Assembly (NCBI GenBank): GCA_018398805.1
Contig: JAGFBZ010000369.1
Span: forward strand, 571,501-635,500
Reading direction: 5' to 3'
Length of the DNA stretch: 64,000 nt
DNA from: Hirundichthys speculiger
Lineage: Eukaryota; Chordata; Actinopteri; Beloniformes; Exocoetidae
The translations under genes were made by a program, and so were the position numbers. The notes beneath the pieces were generated by a model, which made no database searches, was not told where the DNA came from, and saw only the letters and a list, made by a program, of their open reading frames with translations. Positions 44,331 to 58,220 of the stretch are shown here, in pieces. Position 1 is the stretch's first letter. Each line of letters opens with the position of its first letter.

Positions 44331-44970
44331 AGCTGTCCCGTCTCCACAAAGATGCAATCGCCTTTGCATCGTTGCACGCTCTTCATCTGATACTGTTGGA
44401 CTGGAAGGGAAAACCCCCCCTGCTTATGTTCAGTGGATTAGAGAAGTGATGCTGGGTCTGGCTCTGCGTACAGTACGCAAGTCAGAAGATAAATACAACA
44501 GAACCTGGTCACAGTTCATAACTCATATTAAGAGCCTGCCTTTTACTTGACTCTTGGCTTTTATGTATTATTTCCTTTGTTTCTCATTGTCTGTCGTTTA
44601 GAACTTCCTATTGTCTATATTTTGGCTGTTAGGACTGTTTTTTCTAATGCCAGCAGTCCAGAATGTTGGTGTTATCTTCATAATGATCAACACAGATTGA
44701 TTTGAGTCTGTCTGTTTGGTTTTTTTTCTGTTTTTGTGTGTGACTGTATAAATGTATATATTTTTCATTTATTTACTTTCTATTTAATTTTTATTTATTT
44801 TTTTTCTGTTCTTTTTTTTATTTTTATTTTTTATTTTCTCTCTTCTTTTGGTGCTCTGTTTACATGGGTATCTATGTGAATGTGTTTGGATGGGGTAGGG
44901 GATGGGTTCCCAACTTTTAATTAATTACGCCTATTTTTGTAATATGAAAAATGAAAAATAAAGTTGAAAT
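44331..44970 (+). mobile_element. 5'-truncated L1-like LINE with 18-bp TSD
   Basis: The + strand encodes KTPPAYVQWIREVMLGLALR then KYNRTWSQFITHI, the C-terminal end of L1/Tx1-type ORF2. A 3' UTR ending AATAAAGTTGAAAT follows. AAAAATACAGCTTTTTAA (44313-44330) is repeated as AAAAATACAGCTTTCTAA (44971-44988), a near-perfect target duplication. It inserted in the 5' intron of nod1. Confidence 0.85.
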
Positions 44971-45331
44971 AAAAATACAGCTTTCTAAGACATTAAAAAA
45001 TAGAAACAAAATAAAAAAAATCAGATATGACAGTGTGACAAAAGTAAGGATATTTTACAAATATTTAATTATTTACACTTCAGAAATACCTTCATTACCC
45101 TCCTATAACAGATACTGTTGCTTCCTAAACACGCTTAAACTGATAACCAAAGAAATGTTTTTAGATGTATGAATAAGATCACCATATATTTCATAAGTAT
45201 GAAGTTAAAAAAAAATAGATTAGTGTTAATATAAAATAAAATAAACCTACCTGTCACGTTAATGATTACGTGCTATAAATATGTTATGCTTGGTTTAGTA
45301 ACAATAATAAGACATTTGAACAGGATTTTAC

Positions 45332-45545
45332 CTGCATTGTGTCGTAAATCTTCTAAAGGCTTCAGGTATTTTTTTGTTTGTTGTTGTTTTTTTAGGAAAT
45401 GCCACGCCTTTATGAAGAAGCGGTGCCATCGCCATAATACAACATTAATTCTTTCTAAAAGTTTTCTGTTTCTTTTAACAGGCTGATTACGTCCGCCCAT
45501 TTCTGAGGACTTAAAAGTTTGTTGTAAACACGGGTAAACTAAAGG
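45332..45545 (-). other. nod1: Possible 5' noncoding exon of nod1
   Basis: On - a donor ATGCAG|GTAAAA occurs at 45332, and the sequence upstream carries no long nod1-like frame. It would pair with the acceptor at 44099-44100. This is inferred from position only; other donors cannot be excluded. Confidence 0.25.
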
Positions 45546-45984
45546 TTACTCATTCTGAAACAACTACTGCTCTGCTGCGTCTTTTCGTGTTGACAACCTC
45601 TACTGCGTTTGTTTTTCAGTATCAGATATTTAAACCTCATAAAAGCTGAATGTACGACACAACTATGCTAACTTGATTTCGTATTAACAAACGATTCTTA
45701 CCATTGTGCCACGGTCAAAACGCTGTCAACGGTTTGATTTAAAATATAACCTCACGTGCGCCATAGATTATCCTCTAGAAAGTTCATCTGCTCTCACGGA
45801 AGATTCACCTCTGTCCCGTTTAGACAGTTAGCTTAGACTTTCAACTGTAGGAAGTGAAACTGTCCGCTAAATATGCGTCATTTCGGTAGGAGATTTCCCA
45901 ACATTCTCGTGATGCATTCAAGGACCCAAAGACACGTGGTAATAAATAGGATTCCACGGTCTCTTGGGTTCTCTTTATTAGCTA

Positions 45985-46500
45985 TTCAATTCAATTCAGT
46001 TTTATTTGTATAGCGTCTGGTTACAATGTCAATTGTCTCTAGGCGCTTTACAGACACCCAGAGCATGACCCCAGAGCAAATATCATTAACTAAAATTATA
46101 ATATTAAATCCAATCAATGATAATGGCAAGTAAAAAAAAAAACTCCCACATAGGGAGAAAAAAATCTTTAAGCCAAACAGTGGCAAGGAAAAACTCCACT
46201 TTAAGAGGAAGAAACCTTGAGCAGGACTTGGATCATATGAGGGGACCTTCCTGCTGAAGACCAGCTGGGTAGAGAAAGAAAAGAGGGGAGACAGGACAGA
46301 GAGAGGACGGAGGACAGAGAAAGGAGAGCACACAAATGACTAAATATGATGACCATATAAACATAAACATAAACAGATGGAGGTAGCAGCACTGAGATGG
46401 ACAGAGGATGGTACTGCAAGTCAGCATGAAACCCAGGAAACTCTGACCTGCAAATACACAGAAAAAAAAAAGGGGGGGGGGGGGGGGGGGGGGGGCAAAA
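45985..46500 (-). mobile_element. SINE copy without tRNA-Gly head
   Basis: Read on -, it has TGCTGCTACCTCCATCTG, GCTGGTCTTCAGCAGGAAGG, CTTGCCACTGTTTGGCTTAA and a tail TTGAATTGAATTG. The 5' side begins in a G24 run (46472-46495) instead of tRNA. Confidence 0.75.
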
Positions 46501-46855
46501 CAATACAACAAATCACAACCGCTATGTAAATAAATCAATAAGCAAACACTTCTACAATTTATTTCACTCTTCATGTACAAACATACTTCCAAATCTTTTC
46601 AAAATTTTGATGAGAGGACCAATTAATTCCTTCAATCATTCATTCATCTCTTTATTTTTCTTTGTTTTTTGTTTTTTCCCCCTACAATTAATATATATCA
46701 TTCAGAGAAGACATGCTGCATTTTTTGTGTTATTTTTAATAAAGAAAAAAATGCCTTCATTTAATAATTTGTAACAGGCCCATTTATAATCAGAAAACTT
46801 TTTAATGCTTGGACAGTGACTGTATAACGTTCTACATGCCATTGACTGTTCAAAA

Positions 46856-46990
46856 ATGTTTACTCTCTTATTGGTACATTTAGTATTAGATCAGATTAAA
46901 CGTTCCCTAAAATCAGGATATGTACCACACGTTTTTAAAATCAAAGTAATTAAACCTTTACTCAAAAAAACATTTTCCAACCCATCTTCT
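46856..46990 (+). mobile_element. L2-type LINE RT fragment
   Basis: Reads VLDQIKRSLKSGYVPHVFKI then KVIKPLLKKTFSNPS, the region before the reverse-transcriptase palm in L2-like fish LINEs. Truncated. Confidence 0.65.
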
Positions 46991-46999
46991 TCTTTTCCT

Positions 47000-49900
47000 T
47001 TCTTTTTTTTTATCTTCAGGGGTTGCCACAGAAAATCATCATGGTTAGTGCCATCATCTGGCAAAACCATCTAGAGTGTATATGCAATTTAATCTCGTAG
47101 CAGACTTTTTGTGCTAATGTGGAGTGTGAACGTGTCCTTTATCAGTCCTCTCTGGCAGTAATTTCTAATATCTTTATTAAGATCTTAAATCTTGATTCCA
47201 TCAGAGAGGACTAAAAAACACCAGTAGTGAGACATTTAAAGACAAGACAATTAAAGAGGCATGACAGTGAGGGTGTCGTGTGTGCCAAGTTGGAAGTGTG
47301 AGGGTGTTGTATGAATGGGATTGTGTTGTGACACAGAACAAACTTCTGTTGCTTACAGGAGGCTGTGAGTCATTGTTTGATGTTTCGCTGGAAGCTGCGG
47401 CCTCTCGTCTGCTGTGGGGTAGATTTCTGCAGAATTTCAGCGATTATTTCTTGATTTTTTTTTATTATAATATATTTCTGAAAAAAATCCGCGAAGCACT
47501 AAAACCGCGGTACTCAAACCGTGAAGTGGCAAGGGATCACTGTATTCAGCCCTTCCCCCGCTTTAGCAGTGAGCTAGGAAAAAAATCAGAGATTAATTCT
47601 TCAAGTCTTGGGAAATCCTGGTGTTGGTTTGCTCTCTCGGTCCCAGCCGGTCCTTCTTCCTTAAGACGCCCCAACTGAAACGTTATTTTTCCCCCAAACT
47701 CTCGGGTTTATGCTTCCTTGCCTCAGCCCCAGTTCTCCTTGTTCGGTATCATCATGGGTTCATGTTAGAGGGTAAAATAATAAGTCACTTTCCCATAGCT
47801 AGATGTACTGATTGTAGCATAAACATCGTAACTCTGATTGGACAGCACACATTAAACGCGTAACTCTGGTATGATAGAACATTGCATATTCCTAAAGTGT
47901 CCATACTGGTTCTGCTGGTTACAGCACGCTATCAGGATTAGATGGTTTAAATATATCTACCATCTTTGCTATGCTGCTACAGGCCAACTATGATGAGGAA
48001 AAAATATAGTTATAGTATTTCAATAGTCATTCATGGTCCTTCATTAACTGTACAGAGAAATATGTGTAATCGGTTTGCAGGCTCTCAGAGCCTGGCTCTG
48101 ACCTGGAGGGAGACAAGATGTCTCTCTGTCCTCCGAGGCCTTGTTATCCATCAATAAGCTATTGTTGTCCTTCAGGATCATTCTAACACTTTCTGTAATC
48201 TTTCTGCATATGCTTATTTTCATTATGATATCCTATTTCAGGGTTAAATCTAAAGAATATATTGTTTCCTCAACACCTACCCTGCTGTGTGAAACATGCT
48301 CCACTGCTGCTCACCCCTCTTTTTTTCCCCTGCTTCCCTCTTCTTCTCTTTCTGTCCTTCAAGCCAACCCACAATTGTTAATGAAGAGCATTTTGCTACA
48401 TGTTGGCCTGCAGTTCTACCCTCTGACCATCCCAGTGTTTACTGCTTACACTTGTGTATATTGTCATCTCTGTGTACATTAATTAACGATATATCAGTCA
48501 TAATTTAAGTACATATGACTTTTAGTTCTCCAGAGTGCTGAATATTAACACTAACCTTTTTTTTTAAGGTTTTTTCACAGTAGGGTTAGTGTGGTAAAGA
48601 GGTATGTGGCTCAAGTGTCAGAGTCAGGTAAAGGCAGAAAGACTCAGCAGACCTTGGTTTGTCTTAGTAAAATAATTTTATTTTCTTCTTCTTCTTTTCT
48701 GGTTTTTTAAAAAAAAAAACCCTCACATAGCTCTGTCCTCCATTACCAAAAATCCTCACAAAGCCCAAATGCCACTCCCTTTATACAGCTGCCAGGTGTC
48801 ATCTAATTAGACCCAATAATCCAATTGCCGACATCATCACTATAAAGACAGGAAATGCTGCCCCCCCCACTCCTGCACGGTGAGTTAGAACAAAGGAACA
48901 AACACATGGTTAGTGTCAATGAGCAAATTAATACTATTCAACCTGCAACTCAATAAACATAACTGAAACTAACAAGACTGTTTGCTGTAACATATACAAA
49001 TGCTTGGATGTTAACTGCAACATAATGCTAACACAAATAAACCCGGGATAAAATGTGCAGCAATGTTGCCTAGTAATAATCAATTAAACAAAAATAAATG
49101 TAATGTGTTCTAAACAGGAAGTGGTGTCCAAAGCAAGTCTCACCCACTTTGTCACAGGTAGTTTTTACTTGCCACTGCTTCTTATAATGCTCAGGATCAT
49201 GCACTGGGTCTCTGAGTAGTGTCTAGAAACAATATGTATTGTAATAGATACTTGTACAAATAAGGATTATTTGAAATGAAGCTAAACACCAGGTGGTGAT
49301 TCACTGGTTTACTCTTCACCTAAAACATTTATATGAACATCCAGTGTTAATATTATAAAATCTATCACTGTTGTTGTCCACATGAGCTTTAAATTTGAAT
49401 CATCAGACAGTGCACCTCTAGCTCCCAACCCAAAGACTTTAAGACGGCTTATTATTCTGAATTGTCATCGGGTGCATAGTCAGTCATTTCTTTACCCAGA
49501 TACATAAGGAAACCACGATACACAGAGAATTTTAGTTATATGTAGAACAAACTAGTATGTATAATATCTGAATGTCTTGTGCTTCATTGTACAGCACAAA
49601 GTCCCAGTTATTATTTGAGTAGTTATATCAGCCTAGAAATAACTATGCTGATAAAATAGCTGTGTTATTGCACAGTGTTCAAATGAAATCTACATTAAAC
49701 ATTAAGAAAACTAAACTCTAAATACAATTTTCTTTTTTCTTTCTTCTGTTAGGACTCAATTGTGGATCTAAAGACTGCAGTATGCAACTGTAAATGAGTG
49801 GATCAGTCAGGTTCTTGCAATAGGATATCACTGTCAAAACCTGGAATGTTAATTAAAAACAATAAACCACACCATGTTTAATAAAAAAAAAACATTTGTC

Positions 49901-50740
49901 TATTGTGAAGAAACATACATACATACGTACATAATTCATAAATATGGCAGTCTCACAGGTGTTTTTTTTTTTTAAGGAAACCAATTAATCATCAATATCA
50001 TTGTAGTTATTATGTACAAAATAAAATCATAACACACACTCATCATTCACACATACACAGAAAGAGACTGTAAACATACAGGCAAACACATGAGGAATCT
50101 CTCTGATTCTAACTGATCTGTTGACAGCTTTGCAGTGCAAATCACTTTAAAAAAAACCGTTGGCATTCTTAACAAATATGGTAAAGACCTTTATTTAAAA
50201 TAATTGGATTTTTTTAATGCATCTTGCAATTTTTCAGGAAACCATAATAAAAATTGTACATCTGTAGTCCTCTATTTGTATGTGACTTTATGGACGTTTC
50301 TTGTGTTATACTGCTTGATCATGTTTTTTTTTTTTTTTTTTTTTTTATCTACCAAGATTATTCTAAAATATAGTAAAAAGCCACAGGTTCCCCTTGTGTC
50401 ATAAGTTTTTCCAGCATTAACTTTAAATTTTACACAAAAATCAAATGCATTTTGTTCATAGTGTGTACTTCCTGGCTGTATAAATATGGCTCTTTGCTCA
50501 AACCACCTTAACTTGACAAGGAGAAAGTGCAGTACTGCTACTGGAGAATATATCCAGCTGCTGAACTGCATGGGAACGTTAAGGCAGCAGAGTACATGTA
50601 CGATGCACATGGAAGGGAAGTTGTTTGTTCAACAGAGTGCCAAACATGACATCCATTCACAAAAAGTTTGCACTCACACTGAAGTGGTAACACGGTACAC
50701 GGTACCTTATGTAAGCTGTGTGGCTGATTGATTGAAATGT
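47000..50740. other. Intergenic repeat debris between nod1 and enpp2
   Basis: A pogo-like MITE end is at 47470-47543 (CCGTGAAGTGGCAAGGGATC). SINE pieces at 48405-48480 and 49150-49280 are the front and tail of one element separated by about 670 bp of unrelated sequence (48500-49150). A T-run lies at 50324-50346. No gene was recognised. Confidence 0.5.
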
Positions 50741-50745
50741 TCAGT

Positions 50746-50751
50746 TTTATT
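50746..50751 (-). promoter_or_regulatory. enpp2 polyadenylation signal AATAAA
   Basis: AATAAA on -, 252 bases after the enpp2 stop codon. A plausible single cleavage site follows near 50730. Confidence 0.55.
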
Positions 50752-51002
50752 CAAATGTCTTTGGCCACATGTCTCACTTCAAAAACTAACAAAGATAAAC
50801 AGCTGGTGGTCCTTGGTGTTAAAGTCGCTCCAAAACAGATATATGGCTTGAATAGGAAGAAAAATATTCAGTGAAAGGGTCACAACATGAGCGTTGCAGA
50901 GACACCAGTGAGGGTCAGTGAAACAGAAATGACTGTATCTCTGCCTGGAACCACAGTTGGGGAAAATCCAAGCAAAGCTAAAGTCCAAAGAAACAGCAGC
51001 GG

Positions 51003-54000
51003 TCAGATCTCACTTTCATACGTGTGCATGTAGGTCTTGAGAGAGAGGATTTCAGTGTAGCTCCGGGTGGTTCTACGGTACAGATCCAGCCCTGTCAGGA
51101 TCTCTACGTCTCTGACCCGAGCTGTGTGCATCTTCATCAAGTCCTCCACCCAGCGAGATTCGTCCTCTGAGCTCTGTGGGAGGCAGAGAAGAACAGATAC
51201 TGGGAACATGGACCTTCACTTCTGGTGCTGGTTCTGGTACAGTTGTTTTATACATTTCATAAGGTGATGTGCTTCAATATTTTCATTTTCTCCCCTTTAA
51301 TACACTTGTGATCTACTAATCTAAAGTATTTAATGGTACTGTGTATATATTTTCAGTCAATTACCCCCCCCCTTCTACTTCCTCATAAAGTATACAGGAA
51401 CTGGCAATATTATGTTCCCACTTGAGCTCATGACAGTGCTATTATCTAACCTGGTAGCTTGGGGGACTTGCAGCATTTTATCATTTATTTTTAAATTAGG
51501 TGCTACGGTTTATGAGCTTTTTATTTGTCTTTGCTTTCTGTTGTGTTTTCTTTGGATTCGTTTATTCTGTGTTTTTTTATTTTGAAAGTATCTTCCAGTT
51601 GACAGCTCAGCTCCTCTCTTACACCCGAGTGTCCAAAACACATGGCCGCAAATCCGACGACACGACTATAAAGTCGATCATCGGATTGTCCTCATGCCAC
51701 GTGCATTTATGGACACACTTAATAAACACACAAATAAAAATGAATTGAACTTATGTTTGAACATGGTGTTTGTTATGGACAAACTGTGACGAGCACAGAA
51801 GTCCAACAACAAAACAACACTCTGGTTCAGATCAGAGAACCCGTTCGGGCTTATGTGGTGCAGCTACAAGAAACCTCTCAAATGTTCAAATTCATATTTT
51901 TAGAGAGAACATGTTTTTCTGACACTCACATTGACACTGTGTTATAAATATTTGGTTGTTTGAATTTAATTGATTGAATATCCTCTGAAACCGTGATGCG
52001 ACCTGTTCAGGATGTATCACTATCATCCTGGCTTTAGACATAAACAGCACTTACCAACCCACTTAATTTGCTCCCTGGTCCATCCCGAACATAAACAAAT
52101 GTGAGTGTGGCAAACAATTCAAAGACACGGCTTCTTACATTGCAGGTCTCATCGTTGTTAGGTCTGTGCGGCAGGATGAAAGCGGCGCTGCTGAGCGGGC
52201 CGTTACATGAGTCTGCAGCTTGTGTGAAATCTAAGCAGCTGGTGAGGACCACAAAGTAGTGAGTAGGTATGGGGACAGTCCCACTCATATACCTGCAACA
52301 AAGGTAAAAAGGGAAATTCAGAACTTCAACTTTAGCTGGAATATATTTTACTTCCTCTTCCTCCAGCATTTCCATACAACATCTTTAACAAGCTGGAACC
52401 AGTATCTCTACATACACTTCCCACTAGAACTGGCTGACTACATTATGTTGCCAATGCCAACATCTATCTACAATAAAAGATCACCAAATTTTAAACATTT
52501 TAATTGCTTTTTAAATCTACTGTTGTGCTTATTAATACATGAAGCAGATAAAAAGTAAATAGAGAATGAATTGCATAAGAAAAAAGAACATTGCAGGTGT
52601 AATTTTTTTTTTACGTCATACTCATCCAGTAACGTTTCTATATTTGATCACACTATCTTGAGCTAAGAACATTATTAGAATCTTGTGTTTGAAAGCAAAA
52701 TTATAGGTACTGTATTTGCAGCTGTATTGAGACTTTGCAGTAAAAGATTTCCTACTCTTTTATCTTCTCAGGTGAGTCTCTGATTCCATCGTAGTCATAA
52801 TCAAATATGGGTCCGATGAGAAGATTCACTCCATTTCTCTCAGTTGCATATTTCTTCACCAGCGCTTTCTGAAAGTAACTCCATATCCCTTGGGGAGACA
52901 AGAGAGTTAGCAGAGACAAGGATGTGGGTGAAGAGAAGAGAAAGAGTCAAGTATAACAATTCAATTCAATTCAATTCAATTCAATTCAATTCAATTTTAT
53001 TTATATAGCGTCTGTTACAATGACAATTGTCTCTAGGTGCTTTACAGAGACCCAGAGCATGACCCCCGAGCAAATATCATTAACTAAAATTATAATACCT
53101 CCAAATGAGGAGGAAAAGGTCCCCAGTCTCATAACTCTGAAGTAATATCTTACTTTTGAATGCAGGGTACATGGGCACAGTGTTTGTGATGAGGACTGCA
53201 TCATATTTTTTCTCCCAGTTTGATGACAGCTCTGTAAACAAAAAATAAATAAAAATGTGGCTTGGAGAATCTATAAGTACAATAATTTTGACATAATAGC
53301 AAGTTTATGATTAAATCATCAGAATACATTAGTGTCTGGCCCTTTTCTGTATCAAGAGCTAAAACTCTGACTACAGATATCTTAAATGGGCCGTCTTTAC
53401 AGAGAATATAAAACTATCAAGACAGAATTTAAATAAAGGTGCGAACTGTTGCATATTTAATGTGATCCTCCATCCAAACAAAAATCCAGGGAAAGAAATT
53501 AATAATAGGACCATTTCAAAAACAAACAAAAAAACAAAAAAACAAATTGCACAAGTCCACCCAGGCTTTCATAATGGCCGCTCTACCTGTCCTCAGAGTT
53601 AACCAGTTACATTCAAAATTAGGACTGTAGGTAAATAGTACACACATGACATCAATTAAAATGATTTTGAATTAAAAACAGATAAAAGTCAGCTGTTGCT
53701 TGTCACGATAGATGGGAAAACGAATTGCTCCAAATACCAAGATATTTTGGCACAGAACCTTCCTGTCAAATCTGTCCTCTGTCAAAAAACTGAAAATGAA
53801 GGGGAATTTCACATCCCATTACTACAATGACCAAAAACACACATCAGAATCAATCAAGAAATGGCTTTAGAAAAGGAAAATTAACTCTTGGAACAGCCCA
53901 GGCACATTGGAACATTATATTAAAGATGTAACAAGTCTGAAATGTACTGTATGTTGTTGTTATTTCTGTCTTCATACAGTATTTTTTAAAAATCTACAAT

Positions 54001-57000
54001 TTTAAAAGGGTGTGTTTACTTTTTAGATGTCTGCTTTACCTCTTGAATCACAGCTTGAATGCTGTGAAACCCGGTTAACCCATATCCCGTAAAAAAGAGT
54101 TTATCCACAAGGAGGCAGTAACAGCAACGTCATTAATCACATACATATGTGTTACTCTATTGGCTGGTGTTGTTGATAGTTGTTTCAGGGCAACTGATAT
54201 AAGTGCAGTCAACAGGATTCTTGATTACACTGTTATCAGTTGCCCTGACATGCACAAATGTCAGTGAGATGATATTTTCCTCACATCCTCGTTTCATTCA
54301 TTTTATGTGCACATTAACTGAAAACTCTTGCACTGCACAAACAGCCATTTACTAACAGCCAATACTTAGAGGGACGAGTTCCCTCCTGGGAATCAACTGT
54401 GAAGAGTGATGGAAGCCCTTATCAATATTGTATACCAACAAAACCAAAGAGAAACTAATGTGTCTTCAAAAATTGTGCATTTTCCATCAACATGACAGTA
54501 ACTGAACAATTCATGAAATAAAGTGTAGCGTCAGAGTTTGTAGTGGCACACTTACGTGGTGGGTACAGGAAGGCGTATGTGATGTGCTTGTCTGCTCTGT
54601 AGTTGGTACATGACTGGCTGTAGGCGGGAAGGATTTTAGCATCTGGTCTCAGACAGTTAGAGAGAGCTTCAGGCAGAGGAGACACCTCAACCTGAAAGAT
54701 CACATAAATCCAGTTTGAACTGCTGGTTTCAACAGCTCTTTGTCTTGACAGTCAAGAGTAAGCATGGTATAGAGAAGAGAAGATACCTAATTAAACTTCT
54801 ACCAGCAGAAGGGGCTGGCTGAGAGAAAAAATAATACAGCTGACATGGATAAAAATAAGTAGAGTAAAAGCCACTCTCATGCACACATGGCACTTTATTT
54901 CTGTTATAAAGATCCATCTTGCCTTTACTTGTTTTCAATGAATCAAACAAATCCAGAAAGGTATTGCCTCAGTGTATGGCTTTGGTTAGAATACCTGAAT
55001 CAGACCTTTAACAGCTGCATTTGTGACAATTCACTCCACCAACAGCAAAATGTGAATTTCAATAATTTTCTCTCTCTAAGCAGCTCTTCATATCTGGATA
55101 AATTGGATTTAAATCTCTGATCCCCCTGGTTAATTCAATATAAGTTTTTTGCTGAATGACTTCTTTATGTCTCACAACATGGATTTCATGTTCATGGCAG
55201 GAAACCTGGGAACATGTTGATCTGCTCTGCTGCTTTGCATTGTAAAAGTGCCTTGAATGGTTCCCAGACTAGAAAGGTGCTATATAAGTACATTGTTGCT
55301 GTTATTGTTGATGCTGAGTTCACATCTTTTTCAGAGTTTCTTAGTACTGTACATATTTCAATTTTAGGCCATTCTGAGGCATTTTCCTCAGAATTTTAAA
55401 GGCAGCATGTTTAACTGCACAATTTGTTTTTTAAATATAGAGGTACTTTTATTTTTGTTACTGAAACAGTATGTGATATTCCTTTTAATGTAACAGATGG
55501 ATGTTTAAAACGTAATAAATGTGAAAAAGACACTTTAATGTCCCCATTTGTCATGCTGTCTTGCAAAGCAGATCGTAGCAGATCATGATCACAAATCAGA
55601 TCAGAAATCATTACGAATAAAATTGTTTTGAATCGAAAATCGATTTTGAATCAAATCGTGGCCCTAAAAATCAGAATCGAATTGAATCGTGAGATAGTAA
55701 AAGATTCACACCCTTACTTAATTGCATACACATATATGTTTCATTTTATAATAAAATTTTCAGTACCTTGTTAGATTTAAACAAGAAAGATGAGGAAGAA
55801 ACAAGGACTTATTTTCTTTGGAGATCCATTCAGTCACAAAATATACTGCAGCAGGCCTACTACTCTTAAAAGGTTATGTTAAAAGGATAAAAACCAGATA
55901 CAAAAAACAGTCTGGGGTGAACTCATAGCCTTAATGTGAAGTCAGAAAGTATGGTCATAATCAGGTACGATACAAATGTAAAGATGGAGCATAGTTGACT
56001 GTTTTCTTAAACAAATCTTGAAAACCTAAAGCAGCAATTTTGTGCGTGTTTACAGATTGTGTATTAATGTATGATTCTGACCCCATGTCTGTTACATAGT
56101 ATTACAAAAACAGTGTGGAGAATGAGCAGTACCTGTCTGCTGACGGTGAATGATGTCCAGAGGGGCATGGAGAGAGTTTCACTGTAGCCGCTGATGTAGT
56201 CGCTGTGATGAAGTATGGAATATTTGGTACGGAAGAGGACAGCAGGTCGACCATATGGCAGGTTTCTGCTGTCTGACATACAGAGCATTCAAATAGACCC
56301 AGCACAGAGAGAGAGCAATGTAACAACACGTATTTAAGCAAGTCATACTGAAGTGAATTAACAACAGTAGTGAAAACTGAAACCCACCACAATGGCATGT
56401 CAGTACATTATGTATTATGATACAGTTCTAGTTAAGATCAGCCAAAATGACACTTTCTATAACTTATTGCTCTTTTTACTTTGTTTTTTTTAGTCTACTT
56501 ATTTATATCTCATTAAAAAAAACACTTATTAATTGTAATTTCAAAAGCGTTATTAAAGACTAACCATCAATAGCTTGCCTCAATCGCTGATTTAGCTCCT
56601 CCACTTTGTTCTGTAAGAGACAGAGCCAGAGTGACTCCAGGTTATAGCCTCGTACAAGGGTCACTTTCAAACCTCCCTGGCCCCTATTTTTTACACGCAA
56701 CTGCAAAAAGATCAGAGACTGAAACAATCTCTTGCCAGAGATGTACAAAGGAATCACAAACACAGTTCAGATCAAGTCAAACAGTGCAGGCCAATGCTGA
56801 GTCTAATGGAGACTACCTGAGTACCACAAAATGGTGCTATTTTTATGAACTAGGAGGCAGTAATATGTTGCATTTGGTGCTTTTTCCAGACATGACCACT
56901 TCTGGTGAAGAAAGCAACATGTCCAAACAAGTGATACAAATCATTCATTTTACGTCATTTCCTACTTTTAAACAACCATGGTGTACTCCTGTGATGCTGT

Positions 57001-58220
57001 GGAGTGTATATCGCATAAAACCAAATTAAAGGAACTACACATGTGATATGGGTAAGGTGGCTGAAAGATCTTTCTGCACAGAAAATGGAAGGCATGGATT
57101 CTGTGTAACGAGAAGAACAAGGTGGGGAAGAATGTCGACATGATGAACCTTATTAGAAATTCCAGGCTGTGTTCCAGTCACCTCGACAAATAAAAGATCA
57201 GCACTGACAACTACATGAGTGGTGATCCTGTCTACTTTATACCACTAGCACGGGGAAGACTGGCGGTGGCAGCCAGTGTCAGGACTCGGGCCAGTTTAAT
57301 TAATTATTCATTAACGTGGCGTATTTGTCATGAAACAATCGTGTTGCCGTAGCGTGTTATTACCGGTTTGCCCGGCAGCTGTAAAGCACAACGGATCACC
57401 AACATGACAACGCTGGATGAGAGAACATATTTACGACACATCCTGACCGGTGTAGGCTATTAGCGTTAGCAGTTGCTACCAATAGCATCTGTATCCACAG
57501 AGAAAATTAACGACGTGGATTTATTGTTGTTTACATCACGTAGCCTATGTAGCAACTGAACCGGGTAGAAGAAGACAACTATAGGTAAGAAAATCAAGTT
57601 TTATTCAACGCTAGACAACTTTTAACATGAGCAACTATGGGCTGGATTGTCTCCGTTCTATTCAGGTAACTCGGATCGGTTCGTGCTCGGAAACTAAAGA
57701 CTCGGGTCGGGTCAGTTCCGGGTCCAAATATTGCGGGTCTATTCGGGTTCGGACTCCCGGACTTATGATAATAGCTCGGGTCGGGTTGGTTTCGGGTCGT
57801 ATTTTTCAAGGGTCCATTCGGGTTCGGGTCCATGAAAGTGGACTCAATGATTTATGGTACTGTGTTTACTCTTATTTTTGCCCTAGTTTGGGCTTCACTG
57901 TATGTCTGGATTTTATCTAAGACCAGGAACATTTTGGTTTGACAGGTGTTATTGCTGATATCTGTAAGCAGAGCAGCTAAAAACTGGAATTCTCTTCAGG
58001 CGTGTGCAGTGAGATGGACCCAGTTCTTTCAATGAATTATCATGGCTGACCTTTTCATCACAGCTGCAGCCCAAGTCATCTGTTATCATATGAACCAGAT
58101 TGGAGGCTGTTGGCCTGGAAACCTCCTCCAGCATGGTGGGTCTGAACGGGGGATTTTTCAGCAGGTGATTTAGACTGCCATGGGTTCCATTATTGTGGGC
58201 TGGCTTCAGACCCAGAAGAT
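51003..58220 (-). CDS. enpp2: enpp2 exons: linker and nuclease-like domain
   Basis: Eight exons. The first (58220-58051) carries the invariant [12 protein letters not shown] and ends CSCDEK before a weak donor GTCAGC. A 46-nt exon (56610-56565) encodes [15 protein letters not shown]. Later exons carry [60 protein letters not shown] (a calcium-binding loop in the family), [18 protein letters not shown] and the C-terminal [17 protein letters not shown]. Confidence 0.92.
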
